Assembly: GCA_947476285.1 (NCBI GenBank)
Contig: CANJPU010000006.1
Span: 62,001 to 126,000 of the forward strand
Length of the DNA: 64,000 nt
Reading direction: 5' to 3'
Source: Comamonadaceae bacterium
GTDB lineage: Bacteria > Pseudomonadota > Gammaproteobacteria > Burkholderiales > Burkholderiaceae_C
A program made the position numbers and the translations under genes. Shown here in pieces: positions 57,196 through 64,000 of this stretch (positions are counted from its first letter, which is position 1; each line of letters opens with the position of its first letter). The notes below the pieces were generated by a model. The model was given only the letters and a program-made list of their open reading frames with translations, ran no database searches and was not told where the DNA came from.

Positions 57196-59205
57196 CTATT
57201 TGTAAAGCAATCCAGGCAGCCACAAGCCTATCTCTGGGAAGCTGTACAAAATGAACAGGGCAAGCACCTGAATGCCCATGAAGGGCATCATCCCCGCGAA
57301 TATCTGGTTCAGTGTGACGTGCGGTGGCGACACACCCTTCAGATAGAACGCCGCCATGGCCACTGGCGGTGAGAGAAACGCAGTCTGCAAATTCAGCGCT
57401 ACCAGCAAGCCGAAAAACAAAGGGTCGACATTGAACTTGGCCAGTAGTGGGATAAATATCGGCATGAAGATCACGATGATCTCGGTCCACTCCAGCGGCC
57501 AGCCCAGGATGAAGATGATGAACTGCGACAGCAACATGAATTGCAGCGTGGTCAGGCCCAGCGACAGCACCCAGCGCTCGATGATGTCCTGGCCGCCCAA
57601 CAAGGCAAATGACGCAGAGAAAATGGAAGAGCCGACGAACAGCCAGCACACCATGGCGCTGGTCTTGGCGGTCAGGAAAGAAGATTCCTTGACGATACCG
57701 CCAAGCTCGCAGGCCGTTCGGGTGAAAGGATTTGCGCCTTTGACCTGTTTTGCCGCATAGAAGCGGTAAAGAGCGGTCAGCACAACCGCGCCAGCGGCGC
57801 CAACCGCTGCGGCCTCTGTGGGTGTGGCCAGCCCGAACACAATCGACCCGAGCACGCCGATGATGAGCAGCGCCAGGGGAAAGAACGAAGCCAGTAGCAT
57901 CTTGAAGATCTCCAGGCGCTGCCAGCTCATCAGCCAATAGGTTAGCGCCAGGCTGAGCATGCCCAGACCGAAAACGACCCAATACCAGGTGGGCGCAGCA
58001 ACCCGCTGCGCTGGTGGTTGCGCGGGTGAAGGCTCTGCCGCGCTGGCCTGAGCAGCAACAGGTGCCTCGGGTGCGGGAGCCACCGCAGCCTGACTGCCGG
58101 GCGGCTCTTTCAGTTCACCATCGTCCTTGGGCGGCTCCTGCAGGCCGCCTGTGTCTTGTGGTGGCTCTTGCAGTGACGATCCCGCCTGCGCAGGGCTTGA
58201 CTCGTTCGAGCCAATGGCACCCCCCGCCTGCACCAGGCCGCTTGTGTCCTCAACCACCGGCGGGGCTGTTGCACCGCCATACATGAAGGCCAGCAGCAGC
58301 ACGATTGCAATGGCTGGCAGCAATGAGATCAGGAGTTGCACGCCGACCGAACGCCGGGGTAGCGATGAGACACGCAGGCCACCCAGCAGGCCCACCAGTG
58401 CGTTGCGGCTGCGCGAACTGAGGGCCTGCGACAGAGGTGGCAATGCCACGATGCGTTCGCTGGCAGGTAGCGCAGGCGCCAGGTGCGGTTTCCATTTGGC
58501 CACGATGATGACGTAGGCCACGTACAGGCCCGCCAGCATGATGCCGGGGAAGAATGCGCCAGCATAGAGTTTGACCACAGAAACCCCGGCGGTCGCGCCA
58601 TACACGATCAGCAGGACAGACGGTGGAATGAGAATGCCCAGACATCCGCCGGCTGTGATCGCGCCGGCAGCGAGCTGCACGCTGTAGCCCCCGCGCAGCA
58701 TGGCGGGCAGAGCCAACAGGCCCATCAGTGTGACGACCGCGCCGACAATGCCCGTGGCGGTAGCGAAGATCGCGCAAGTGACGATCGTGGCCACGGCCAG
58801 AGCGCCGGGCACGCGCGCCAGGGAAAGATGCAGGCTCTTGAAGAGTTTCTCGATCAGATTGGCGCGCTCAACCAGATAGCCCATGAACACGAAGAGCGGA
58901 ATCGCAATCAGCACGTCGTTGGACATGACTGAGAAGGCACGTTGAACCATCAAGTCCAGGACCTGCCGGACGGCAAGCTCCGGGTTGACGCTTCGGTAGG
59001 CGATCCAGCCAAAGAACACGCCCATTCCCATCAGCGTGAAGGCGGTAGGAAAGCCCAGCATGATGGCCACCACGATCAGGGCCAGCATCAACAGACCCAG
59101 GTGGCCGTTGGTGATGGATTCGGCGCGCAGCCCGATCACCGCAATGGTGACCAGAATCAGGGCCATCAGCGAAAAGCCGAACCACAGTTCCTTGCGAATT
59201 TTCAT
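57196..59205 (-). CDS. dctM: TRAP transporter large permease (DctM-type) with central insertion
   Basis: 669 residues against about 430 in typical DctM. Blocks VVAIMLGFPTAFTLMGMG, SNDVLIAIPLFVFMGYLVERA, AGGCLGILIPPSVLLIVYG and the C-terminal FGLATPTEAAAVGAAGA and GWPLEWTEIIVIF are family-typical. Between them, from about residue 250 to 430, is an insertion with two extra membrane spans (about 289-309 and 406-428) flanking a Pro/Glu/Ala-rich loop containing three 10-residue repeats (LQEPPQDTGG-like). The gene overlaps dctQ by 4 bases. The TRAP system uses the sodium gradient; the substrate is probably a carboxylate. Confidence 0.9.
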   Translation of the reverse strand: MKIRKELWFGFSLMALILVTIAVIGLRAESITNGHLGLLMLALIVVAIMLGFPTAFTLMGMGVFFGWIAYRSVNPELAVRQVLDLMVQRAFSVMSNDVLIAIPLFVFMGYLVERANLIEKLFKSLHLSLARVPGALAVATIVTCAIFATATGIVGAVVTLMGLLALPAMLRGGYSVQLAAGAITAGGCLGILIPPSVLLIVYGATAGVSVVKLYAGAFFPGIMLAGLYVAYVIIVAKWKPHLAPALPASERIVALPPLSQALSSRSRNALVGLLGGLRVSSLPRRSVGVQLLISLLPAIAIVLLLAFMYGGATAPPVVEDTSGLVQAGGAIGSNESSPAQAGSSLQEPPQDTGGLQEPPKDDGELKEPPGSQAAVAPAPEAPVAAQASAAEPSPAQPPAQRVAAPTWYWVVFGLGMLSLALTYWLMSWQRLEIFKMLLASFFPLALLIIGVLGSIVFGLATPTEAAAVGAAGAVVLTALYRFYAAKQVKGANPFTRTACELGGIVKESSFLTAKTSAMVCWLFVGSSIFSASFALLGGQDIIERWVLSLGLTTLQFMLLSQFIIFILGWPLEWTEIIVIFMPIFIPLLAKFNVDPLFFGLLVALNLQTAFLSPPVAMAAFYLKGVSPPHVTLNQIFAGMMPFMGIQVLALFILYSFPEIGLWLPGLLYK

Positions 59206-59825
59206 TTTGTGGCCCCGCCCCGCACGATGAACTTGTCGAGGCTGGCGATGTCTTCGTCCTTCACCTGCACCATCTCCTTGAGCTTGTTGACGTCCACTTC
59301 TTCCACGTCGGCTTCACGCGATGGCCATTGGTTTTGCCGGATGCAGATGACACAGCGAATGACTTCGACAATGCCTTGCAGCAGCAGCACTGCGCCTGCC
59401 AGTGGCAGTATGGTCTTGAAAGGGTAGATGGGAGGCCCCTCTGCAGTGACATTGGAATGCTCATGCATCGCCCACGACTCGGCCGCATAGAAGTAGCCCG
59501 CATAGGTGAGCGCGAAGACGCCCGGCATGAAAAACAGGATGTACAGGATCAGATCGATGGTCGCCTGGGTTCGAGGCTCGAAAAAACCATAAAGCACGTC
59601 GCCCCGCACATGGCCTGCCTTGGCCAATGTGTAGGCGCCGGCCATCATGAACATCGTGCCGTACAACATGATCATCACGTCAAATGCCCACGGGTGAGGC
59701 TGATCCAGCACGTAGCGCGAGAATACCTCCCACGAAATCATGAAGGTCAGGGCGACGATCAGCCACGAGAATGCCTGACCGACGAACGTGCTGAACTTGT
59801 CGATCGAGAGGAGCAGTTTTTGCAT
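59202..59825 (-). CDS. dctQ: TRAP transporter small permease (DctQ-type)
   Basis: 207 residues, four membrane spans. SWLIVALTFMISWEVFSRYVLDQPHPWAFDV... is the DctQ hallmark region, followed by LYGFFEPRTQATIDLILYILFFMPG. The C-terminal tail after the last span is charged and longer than usual (EADVEEVDVNKLKEMVQV). Together with dctM it forms the membrane part. It begins 68 bases downstream of dctP. Confidence 0.9.
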   Translation of the reverse strand: MQKLLLSIDKFSTFVGQAFSWLIVALTFMISWEVFSRYVLDQPHPWAFDVMIMLYGTMFMMAGAYTLAKAGHVRGDVLYGFFEPRTQATIDLILYILFFMPGVFALTYAGYFYAAESWAMHEHSNVTAEGPPIYPFKTILPLAGAVLLLQGIVEVIRCVICIRQNQWPSREADVEEVDVNKLKEMVQVKDEDIASLDKFIVRGGATK

Positions 59826-59893
59826 TGGGAACTGAAGCTAATTCGACCATCCGGGAATTGACCGGATGGCCGGTGCCGCGAGGCGAGAAAAGA

Positions 59894-61024
59894 TCACGCC
59901 TTCTTGGGCGCGGCCTTCTTGGGGCTGAAGAAATGGCTGACAGCCATGCGCCGGTTGATGTTGGTGTCCTGGTCCCACTTCACCACGCGCTCGGCAAACG
60001 CTCTTTGCGACGCGACGATTTCCTTGAACAGTGGGTTCTCCGCGGATTTCTTGGTCAAAATCTGGTCCCACAGATTCAATTGAACCTGGAGCAGCGAATC
60101 AGGTGTCTTGTAGAACTTGACCTTGTCTTTGACCTGCAGCTCGATGTAATCCTTGGAGTAGCGGTCAATCGCTTTCCACGATACGTCCGCCGACGCAGCC
60201 TCCACCGCATTGGAGATGATGGCCTTGAATTTGGCCGGCAGTGCGTCGTACTTGGTCTTGTTGAAGCTGATCTCGAAAGTCTCCGCACTCTGGTGGAAAC
60301 TTTGCAGCATGCACACCTTGGACACATCCGGGAAGCCCAGGCTGCGGTCGGAGGAGGCGTTGTTGAACTCCGCCCCATCCAGCAGGCCGCGGTCCAGTGC
60401 GGGCACGATCTCTCCTGCGGGCAGCGCGTTCACCGCAGCCCCCATGGCGGTGAACAGATCAATCGCCAGACCATTCGTGCGGAACTTCAGGCCCTTGAAA
60501 TCGGATGGTTTCGTGATTGGCTTCTTGAACCAGCCCAGCGGCTGCGTGGTCATGGGGCCAGACAGGAATGACACCACATTGCCGCCGATGGACGCGTACA
60601 GCTTGTCCAGCAATTCCTTGCCGCCGCCGTACTTGTGCCAAGAAAGCAACATGTTGGCATCCATGCCGAAAGCCGGCCCGGAATTCCACAGGGCCAGGGC
60701 GTTCTGCTTTCCATAGTGATAGCCCAGGATGCCATGGCCGCCATCAAGCGTCCCTTTGGAGACAGCTTCGAAGAGCCCGAATGCTGGCACCACGGCGCCG
60801 GCGGGCAACACGTCGATCTTGAGCTCGCCCCCGGTCATGTCGTTGACCTTCTTGGCAAAATCAAGCGCGTACTCATGGAAGATATCCTTGGACGGCCAAG
60901 TGCTCTGGAAGCGAAGCGATGTGGCGCCTTGTGCGCTGACCACCATAGGTGCGCTCATGGCGCCTACGGCAATGGCCGCGCCTTTGAGTAAATTGCGGCG
61001 GCGAGGGGCTTTGGGCTGAGTCAT
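59894..61024 (-). CDS. dctP: TRAP transporter substrate-binding protein (DctP-type)
   Basis: 376 residues from the ATG at 61024 with GGAG about 8 bases upstream. The signal has a Tat-like RRRNLLKGAAIAVGAMSAP. SLRFQSTWPSKDIFHEYALDFAKKV starts the binding domain; KFRTNGLAIDLFTAMGAA carries the conserved Arg that grips the ligand carboxylate, and AGEIVPALDRGLLDGAEF follows. It delivers the substrate to DctQM. Its closest general type is the TRAP group for 2-oxo acids or lactate, but the ligand is not certain. The C-terminal KKAAPKKA tail is unusual. Confidence 0.9.
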   Translation of the reverse strand: MTQPKAPRRRNLLKGAAIAVGAMSAPMVVSAQGATSLRFQSTWPSKDIFHEYALDFAKKVNDMTGGELKIDVLPAGAVVPAFGLFEAVSKGTLDGGHGILGYHYGKQNALALWNSGPAFGMDANMLLSWHKYGGGKELLDKLYASIGGNVVSFLSGPMTTQPLGWFKKPITKPSDFKGLKFRTNGLAIDLFTAMGAAVNALPAGEIVPALDRGLLDGAEFNNASSDRSLGFPDVSKVCMLQSFHQSAETFEISFNKTKYDALPAKFKAIISNAVEAASADVSWKAIDRYSKDYIELQVKDKVKFYKTPDSLLQVQLNLWDQILTKKSAENPLFKEIVASQRAFAERVVKWDQDTNINRRMAVSHFFSPKKAAPKKA

Positions 61025-61211
61025 ATATGTCTCCACGGTTGAATGCAAATGGCTAGCACGCTATCTTTGGCTTGCTGGCGCGCGATGCAAATGGGGGTTT
61101 TCACCAAGGCTTCAGGTTTGATGCTGCCACACGGTGCGCTAAACCCAAGCCCGGAGTCAAGCCCAATGTGCATTACGCTCGGCTTTGCGTTTTAAACAAA
61201 AGAGTTTTGAC

Positions 61212-62324
61212 ATGAATCAACCCATTCAACTGTTCGACCCCGCCTCCAGTACCTACACCTACCTGGCTTTTGACGAGGCGACTCGCGATGCGGTGATCAT
61301 CGATCCGGTCGATGAGCAACTCAATCGCGATCTGGCGGTGCTGAAGGAAAACAATCTCAAGTTGGTGTGGACGATCGAAACCCACGCCCACGCCGATCAC
61401 ATCACCAGCGCCGGCCTGCTGGCCGAGCATGCAGGGGCCAAGACGGCGGCGCCCGAGGGCTGCGGCATCGGCACTGCGGCGGTGCAACTGCGCCACGGCG
61501 ATGTGCTGCGTTTTGGAGGGCAGGAGCTAAAGGCCTTGCACACGCCCGGGCACACGGCGGGCAGCATGTGCTACTTGTGGGGCGAGCATGTTTTCACAGG
61601 TGACACCTTGCTGATCAATGGCTGCGGGCGCACTGATTTCCAGTCCGGCAGCGCCGCCGATCTGTATCGCAGCCTGACCGAGGCACTGTTTGCGCTGCCC
61701 GACAACACAACAGTGTGGCCTGGGCATGACTACCAAGGTCGCACGCATTCCAGCATCGGGGCCGAGAAGCTCGGCAATGCGCGAGTGACTGGCAGAACTT
61801 TGGCTGAGTTCACCGAGATCATGGCGCAGCTGAACCTGCCCAAGCCCCGTCGCATCGACGAGGCTGTGCCCGCCAACCTCAGCTCGGGCCTGCGCCACGA
61901 TGCGGGCGGAGAGCCAGCCGGGCCAGTGGCTGCGCAGGGCTACGCCGGCGATGTGTCGCCCGAGCTGGCATTTGAATGGTGCAAGCGCGGCGATGCCGTG
62001 CTGATCGACGTGCGAACTGACGCCGAGCGTGAATGGGTGGGTTTTGTCCCTGGGGCGGTGCCCCTGGCATGGAAGAATTGGCCAGGCATGGCAATGAATC
62101 CCTCCTTCGATCAAGGGCTGAAGGCCGCCGTGCCACCGGGCAAGAAGGCAGTATTGCTTTGCCGCAGCGGGGTGCGCTCCATCGCGGCGGCCAAGCGCGC
62201 CACAGAGCTTGGCATCAAGGCCTACAACATCCTGGAGGGCTTTGAAGGCGACCCCGACGAAACCGGTCAGAGGGGCAAACGAGGGGGGTGGCGTTTGCGC
62301 GGACTGCCCTGGCGCCAGGGGTAA
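61212..62324 (+). CDS. Persulfide dioxygenase-rhodanese fusion (ETHE1-like)
   Basis: 370 residues from the ATG at 61212. The N-terminal ~240 residues are a metallo-beta-lactamase fold with THAHADH, HTPGHTAGS, FTGDTLLINGCGRTDF and WPGHDYQG, matching ETHE1-type persulfide dioxygenases, which use mononuclear iron to oxidise glutathione persulfide to sulfite. Residues about 265-360 are a rhodanese domain with the active-site loop LLCRSGVRS. The fusion would join sulfur transfer to persulfide oxidation. It is divergent from dctP across 187 bases that hold no other recognisable feature. Confidence 0.9.
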   Translation: MNQPIQLFDPASSTYTYLAFDEATRDAVIIDPVDEQLNRDLAVLKENNLKLVWTIETHAHADHITSAGLLAEHAGAKTAAPEGCGIGTAAVQLRHGDVLRFGGQELKALHTPGHTAGSMCYLWGEHVFTGDTLLINGCGRTDFQSGSAADLYRSLTEALFALPDNTTVWPGHDYQGRTHSSIGAEKLGNARVTGRTLAEFTEIMAQLNLPKPRRIDEAVPANLSSGLRHDAGGEPAGPVAAQGYAGDVSPELAFEWCKRGDAVLIDVRTDAEREWVGFVPGAVPLAWKNWPGMAMNPSFDQGLKAAVPPGKKAVLLCRSGVRSIAAAKRATELGIKAYNILEGFEGDPDETGQRGKRGGWRLRGLPWRQG

Positions 62325-62413
62325 GAGCCTGTCGGCCTGAATAGGCCATGGCAGGGCGGCCGCCCCAGGCCTCAAAATAGAGGCTATTTCACTCATTGAT
62401 CAGGGCAAGACAA

Positions 62414-63640
62414 ATGGCCGTCAATCTGTCCGCACCACAAGCTGCAGACCTACATCCTATTCCCGGTCTGCGCATTGGCGTCGCACAAGCGGGCATCCGA
62501 AAGGCCAATCGCAAGGATCTCACGGTGGTCCTGATCGATGCGGGCGCATCGGTAGCCGGTGTGTTCACTCAGAACCGCTTCTGCGCGGCGCCGGTCCAGC
62601 TTTGCCGCGAGCACTTAGCCTTGGGCGACGTCCGGGCCATGGTCATCAACACCGGCAATGCCAACGCCGGGACCGGTCAGGATGGTCTGGCACGGGCCCG
62701 TGCGACCTGCGAGGCCCTGGCTGGACATTTGTCGATCAGGCCCGAACAGGTACTGCCTTTTTCGACTGGGGTGATCATGGAGCCGTTGCCGGTCGATCGC
62801 ATCGCGGCCGCCCTGCCGGCCGCGCTGGCCGATGCCGGGCCGGACAATTGGCTGAGCGCGGCCGAGGGCATCATGACGACCGACACCGTACCCAAGGCCT
62901 TTAGCCGCCAGGAGACGATTGACGGAGTCACCGTGCGCATCACCGGCATCAGCAAGGGAGCCGGCATGATCCGCCCCAATATGGCCACCATGCTGGGCTT
63001 CATGGCCACCGACGCAAAAGTGGACCCGACGGTGATGCATGCGTTGGCCCTGGAGCTGGCCGAAGGCTCATTTAATCGCGTCACGGTCGACGGCGACACC
63101 TCGACCAACGACTCCTTCGTGGTCATTGCCACCAACAAGGCTGCGCACACACCCATCACCTCGCTGGAAAGCCCGGCCGGCCGCGCCTTGAAGCTGGCGA
63201 TGCTGGATGTCGCGCGCCTGCTTGCGCAGGCCATCGTGCGCGATGGAGAGGGCGCCACCAAGTTCATCAGAGTGCGTGTGGAAGGCGGCAAGAGCAGCCA
63301 GGAATGTCGCTTGGTGGCCTATGCAATTGCCCATTCACCACTGGTCAAGACCGCCTTTTTCGCCAGCGATCCCAACCTGGGGCGCATTCTGGCCGCGGTG
63401 GGCTATGCCGGCATCGATGATTTGGACCAGACCGGTATCGAGTTGTACCTTGACGACGTGCATGTCGCCACTGGCGGTGGCCGCAATCCGCTGTACCGTG
63501 AAGAGGACGGCCAGCGCGTGATGAAGCAAAGCGAGATCACGGTGCGCGTCCTGTTGGGGCGTGGCAATGCGTCCGATACGGTCTGGACTTGCGATTTCAG
63601 CCACGACTATGTGAGCATCAACGCCGACTACCGGTCGTGA
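62414..63640 (+). CDS. argJ: Glutamate N-acetyltransferase / amino-acid acetyltransferase ArgJ
   Basis: 408 residues from the ATG at 62414; a TTG six codons upstream is possible. N-terminal-nucleophile enzyme that recycles the acetyl group in arginine synthesis. The self-cleavage site is in [12 protein letters not shown], the Thr after Ala being the nucleophile; [12 protein letters not shown] forms the oxyanion region, and [13 protein letters not shown] and [18 protein letters not shown] are conserved. Whether it also uses acetyl-CoA (bifunctional type) is not decided by sequence. A DUF815 ATPase gene follows, a common pairing in Burkholderiales. Confidence 0.96.
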   Translation: MAVNLSAPQAADLHPIPGLRIGVAQAGIRKANRKDLTVVLIDAGASVAGVFTQNRFCAAPVQLCREHLALGDVRAMVINTGNANAGTGQDGLARARATCEALAGHLSIRPEQVLPFSTGVIMEPLPVDRIAAALPAALADAGPDNWLSAAEGIMTTDTVPKAFSRQETIDGVTVRITGISKGAGMIRPNMATMLGFMATDAKVDPTVMHALALELAEGSFNRVTVDGDTSTNDSFVVIATNKAAHTPITSLESPAGRALKLAMLDVARLLAQAIVRDGEGATKFIRVRVEGGKSSQECRLVAYAIAHSPLVKTAFFASDPNLGRILAAVGYAGIDDLDQTGIELYLDDVHVATGGGRNPLYREEDGQRVMKQSEITVRVLLGRGNASDTVWTCDFSHDYVSINADYRS

Positions 63641-63667
63641 GGCGCCAGGCGTATTGAGGGACAAAGA

Positions 63668-64000
63668 TTGAACGAAAAATTCGAACAACTGATGGAGCGC
63701 GCCGGACACTTGCTCTCGCGCATCGAGGCCATCCTGCCTCAGCCTCTTGGCGCTCCCGATTGGGGCGCTGCGGTTGCGTGGCGTTACCGCAAGCGCTCGT
63801 CGGGACATGGGGCGCTGGAGCCGGTGCGGCATATCGCGGCGATCTCCCTGAATGATTTGAAAGAAATCGATCCTCAAAAGGAAAAGATTCAGCGCAACAC
63901 CCTGCAATTCGTTCGTGGGCAGGCCGCCAACAATGTCTTGCTGACCGGTGCGCGCGGCACAGGCAAGTCGTCGCTGATCAAGGCCTGTCTCAATGAGTAT
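63668..64000 (+). CDS. DUF815 AAA-type ATPase, 5' part
   Basis: Runs off the window end after 111 codons. The TTG start at 63668 has GAGGG upstream (63657-63661); an ATG at 63692 is the alternative. The visible part includes an N-terminal helical region (EKFEQLMERAGHLLSRIEAIL), AVAWRYRKRSS and the P-loop LLTGARGTGKSSLIKA. DUF815 proteins are AAA-like ATPases of unknown function that sit next to argJ in many betaproteobacteria. Confidence 0.88.
   Translation, partial: MNEKFEQLMERAGHLLSRIEAILPQPLGAPDWGAAVAWRYRKRSSGHGALEPVRHIAAISLNDLKEIDPQKEKIQRNTLQFVRGQAANNVLLTGARGTGKSSLIKACLNEY

Noticed and set aside
62354-62384. Palindrome GGGCGGCCGCCC and hairpin GCCTC/GAGGC after the persulfide dioxygenase gene as a terminator
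   Set aside because: Short stems and only TATTT downstream; could equally be chance in GC-rich sequence.

Overview
The window is GC-rich, densely coded chromosomal DNA from a betaproteobacterium. Gene content and order (dksA-like, hslVU, mraZ through lpxC; accBC-prmA-DUF3426; mpl; rodA-tldD) fit Burkholderiales and most resemble Comamonadaceae. That placement is inference from order and protein style, not from a search. I see no rRNA, tRNA, CRISPR array, insertion sequence or prophage. No stretch longer than about 300 bases lacks a gene; the longest gaps are 1738-2033, 7003-7270 and 53527-53767.

Region 1 (1-7002): the end of an RlmI-type rRNA methyltransferase, a COG0523 metal-chaperone GTPase, a DksA-family protein with a degenerate zinc finger and a long Lys/Pro/Ala tail, an uncharacterised 619-residue STAS/TPR-like protein, and the HslVU protease. 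Region 2 (7003-25652): a complete dcw cluster (mraZ, rsmH, ftsL, ftsI, murE, murF, mraY, murD, ftsW, murG, murC, ddl, ftsQ, ftsA, ftsZ, lpxC). Most junctions overlap by 1-11 bases. There is a candidate MraZ operator in front and an intrinsic terminator after ftsZ.

Region 3 (25653-42000): a 58-residue membrane protein, a GNAT acetyltransferase, a leftward PlsC-like/CdsA-like/ruvC set, aroQ, a leftward RNB nuclease-TonB-like-aroE-mtgA set, a YqiA-like esterase, rodA, tldD, an unknown protein, DAHP synthase behind a Phe/Tyr/Trp-rich leader peptide and terminator (a classical attenuator layout), mpl, and an acyl-CoA synthetase. Region 4 (42043-48080): a nucleotidyltransferase-like unknown, a TlpA-type thioredoxin, accB-accC, prmA, a DUF3426 zinc-ribbon membrane protein and a PfkB kinase.

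Region 5 (48105-61024, leftward): an SDR reductase and a branched-chain amino-acid ABC transporter (livGFKHM), then fused isobutyryl-CoA mutase icmF with a perfect 22-base palindrome in its promoter, then a TRAP transporter (dctP, dctQ, and a dctM with a large insertion). Region 6 (61212-64000): a persulfide dioxygenase-rhodanese fusion, argJ, and the start of a DUF815 ATPase.

Several first-in-unit genes (lpxC, rodA, tldD, mpl, plsC-like, the RNB nuclease, DUF3426 and the aro leader) lack a Shine-Dalgarno sequence. Instead they carry a -10-like hexamer 6-9 bases before the start codon, which suggests leaderless transcription. I did not find an obviously new multi-gene system. The best candidates for new biology are the aro leader, the STAS/TPR protein, the inverted-repeat element at 29061-29211 and the icmF palindrome.
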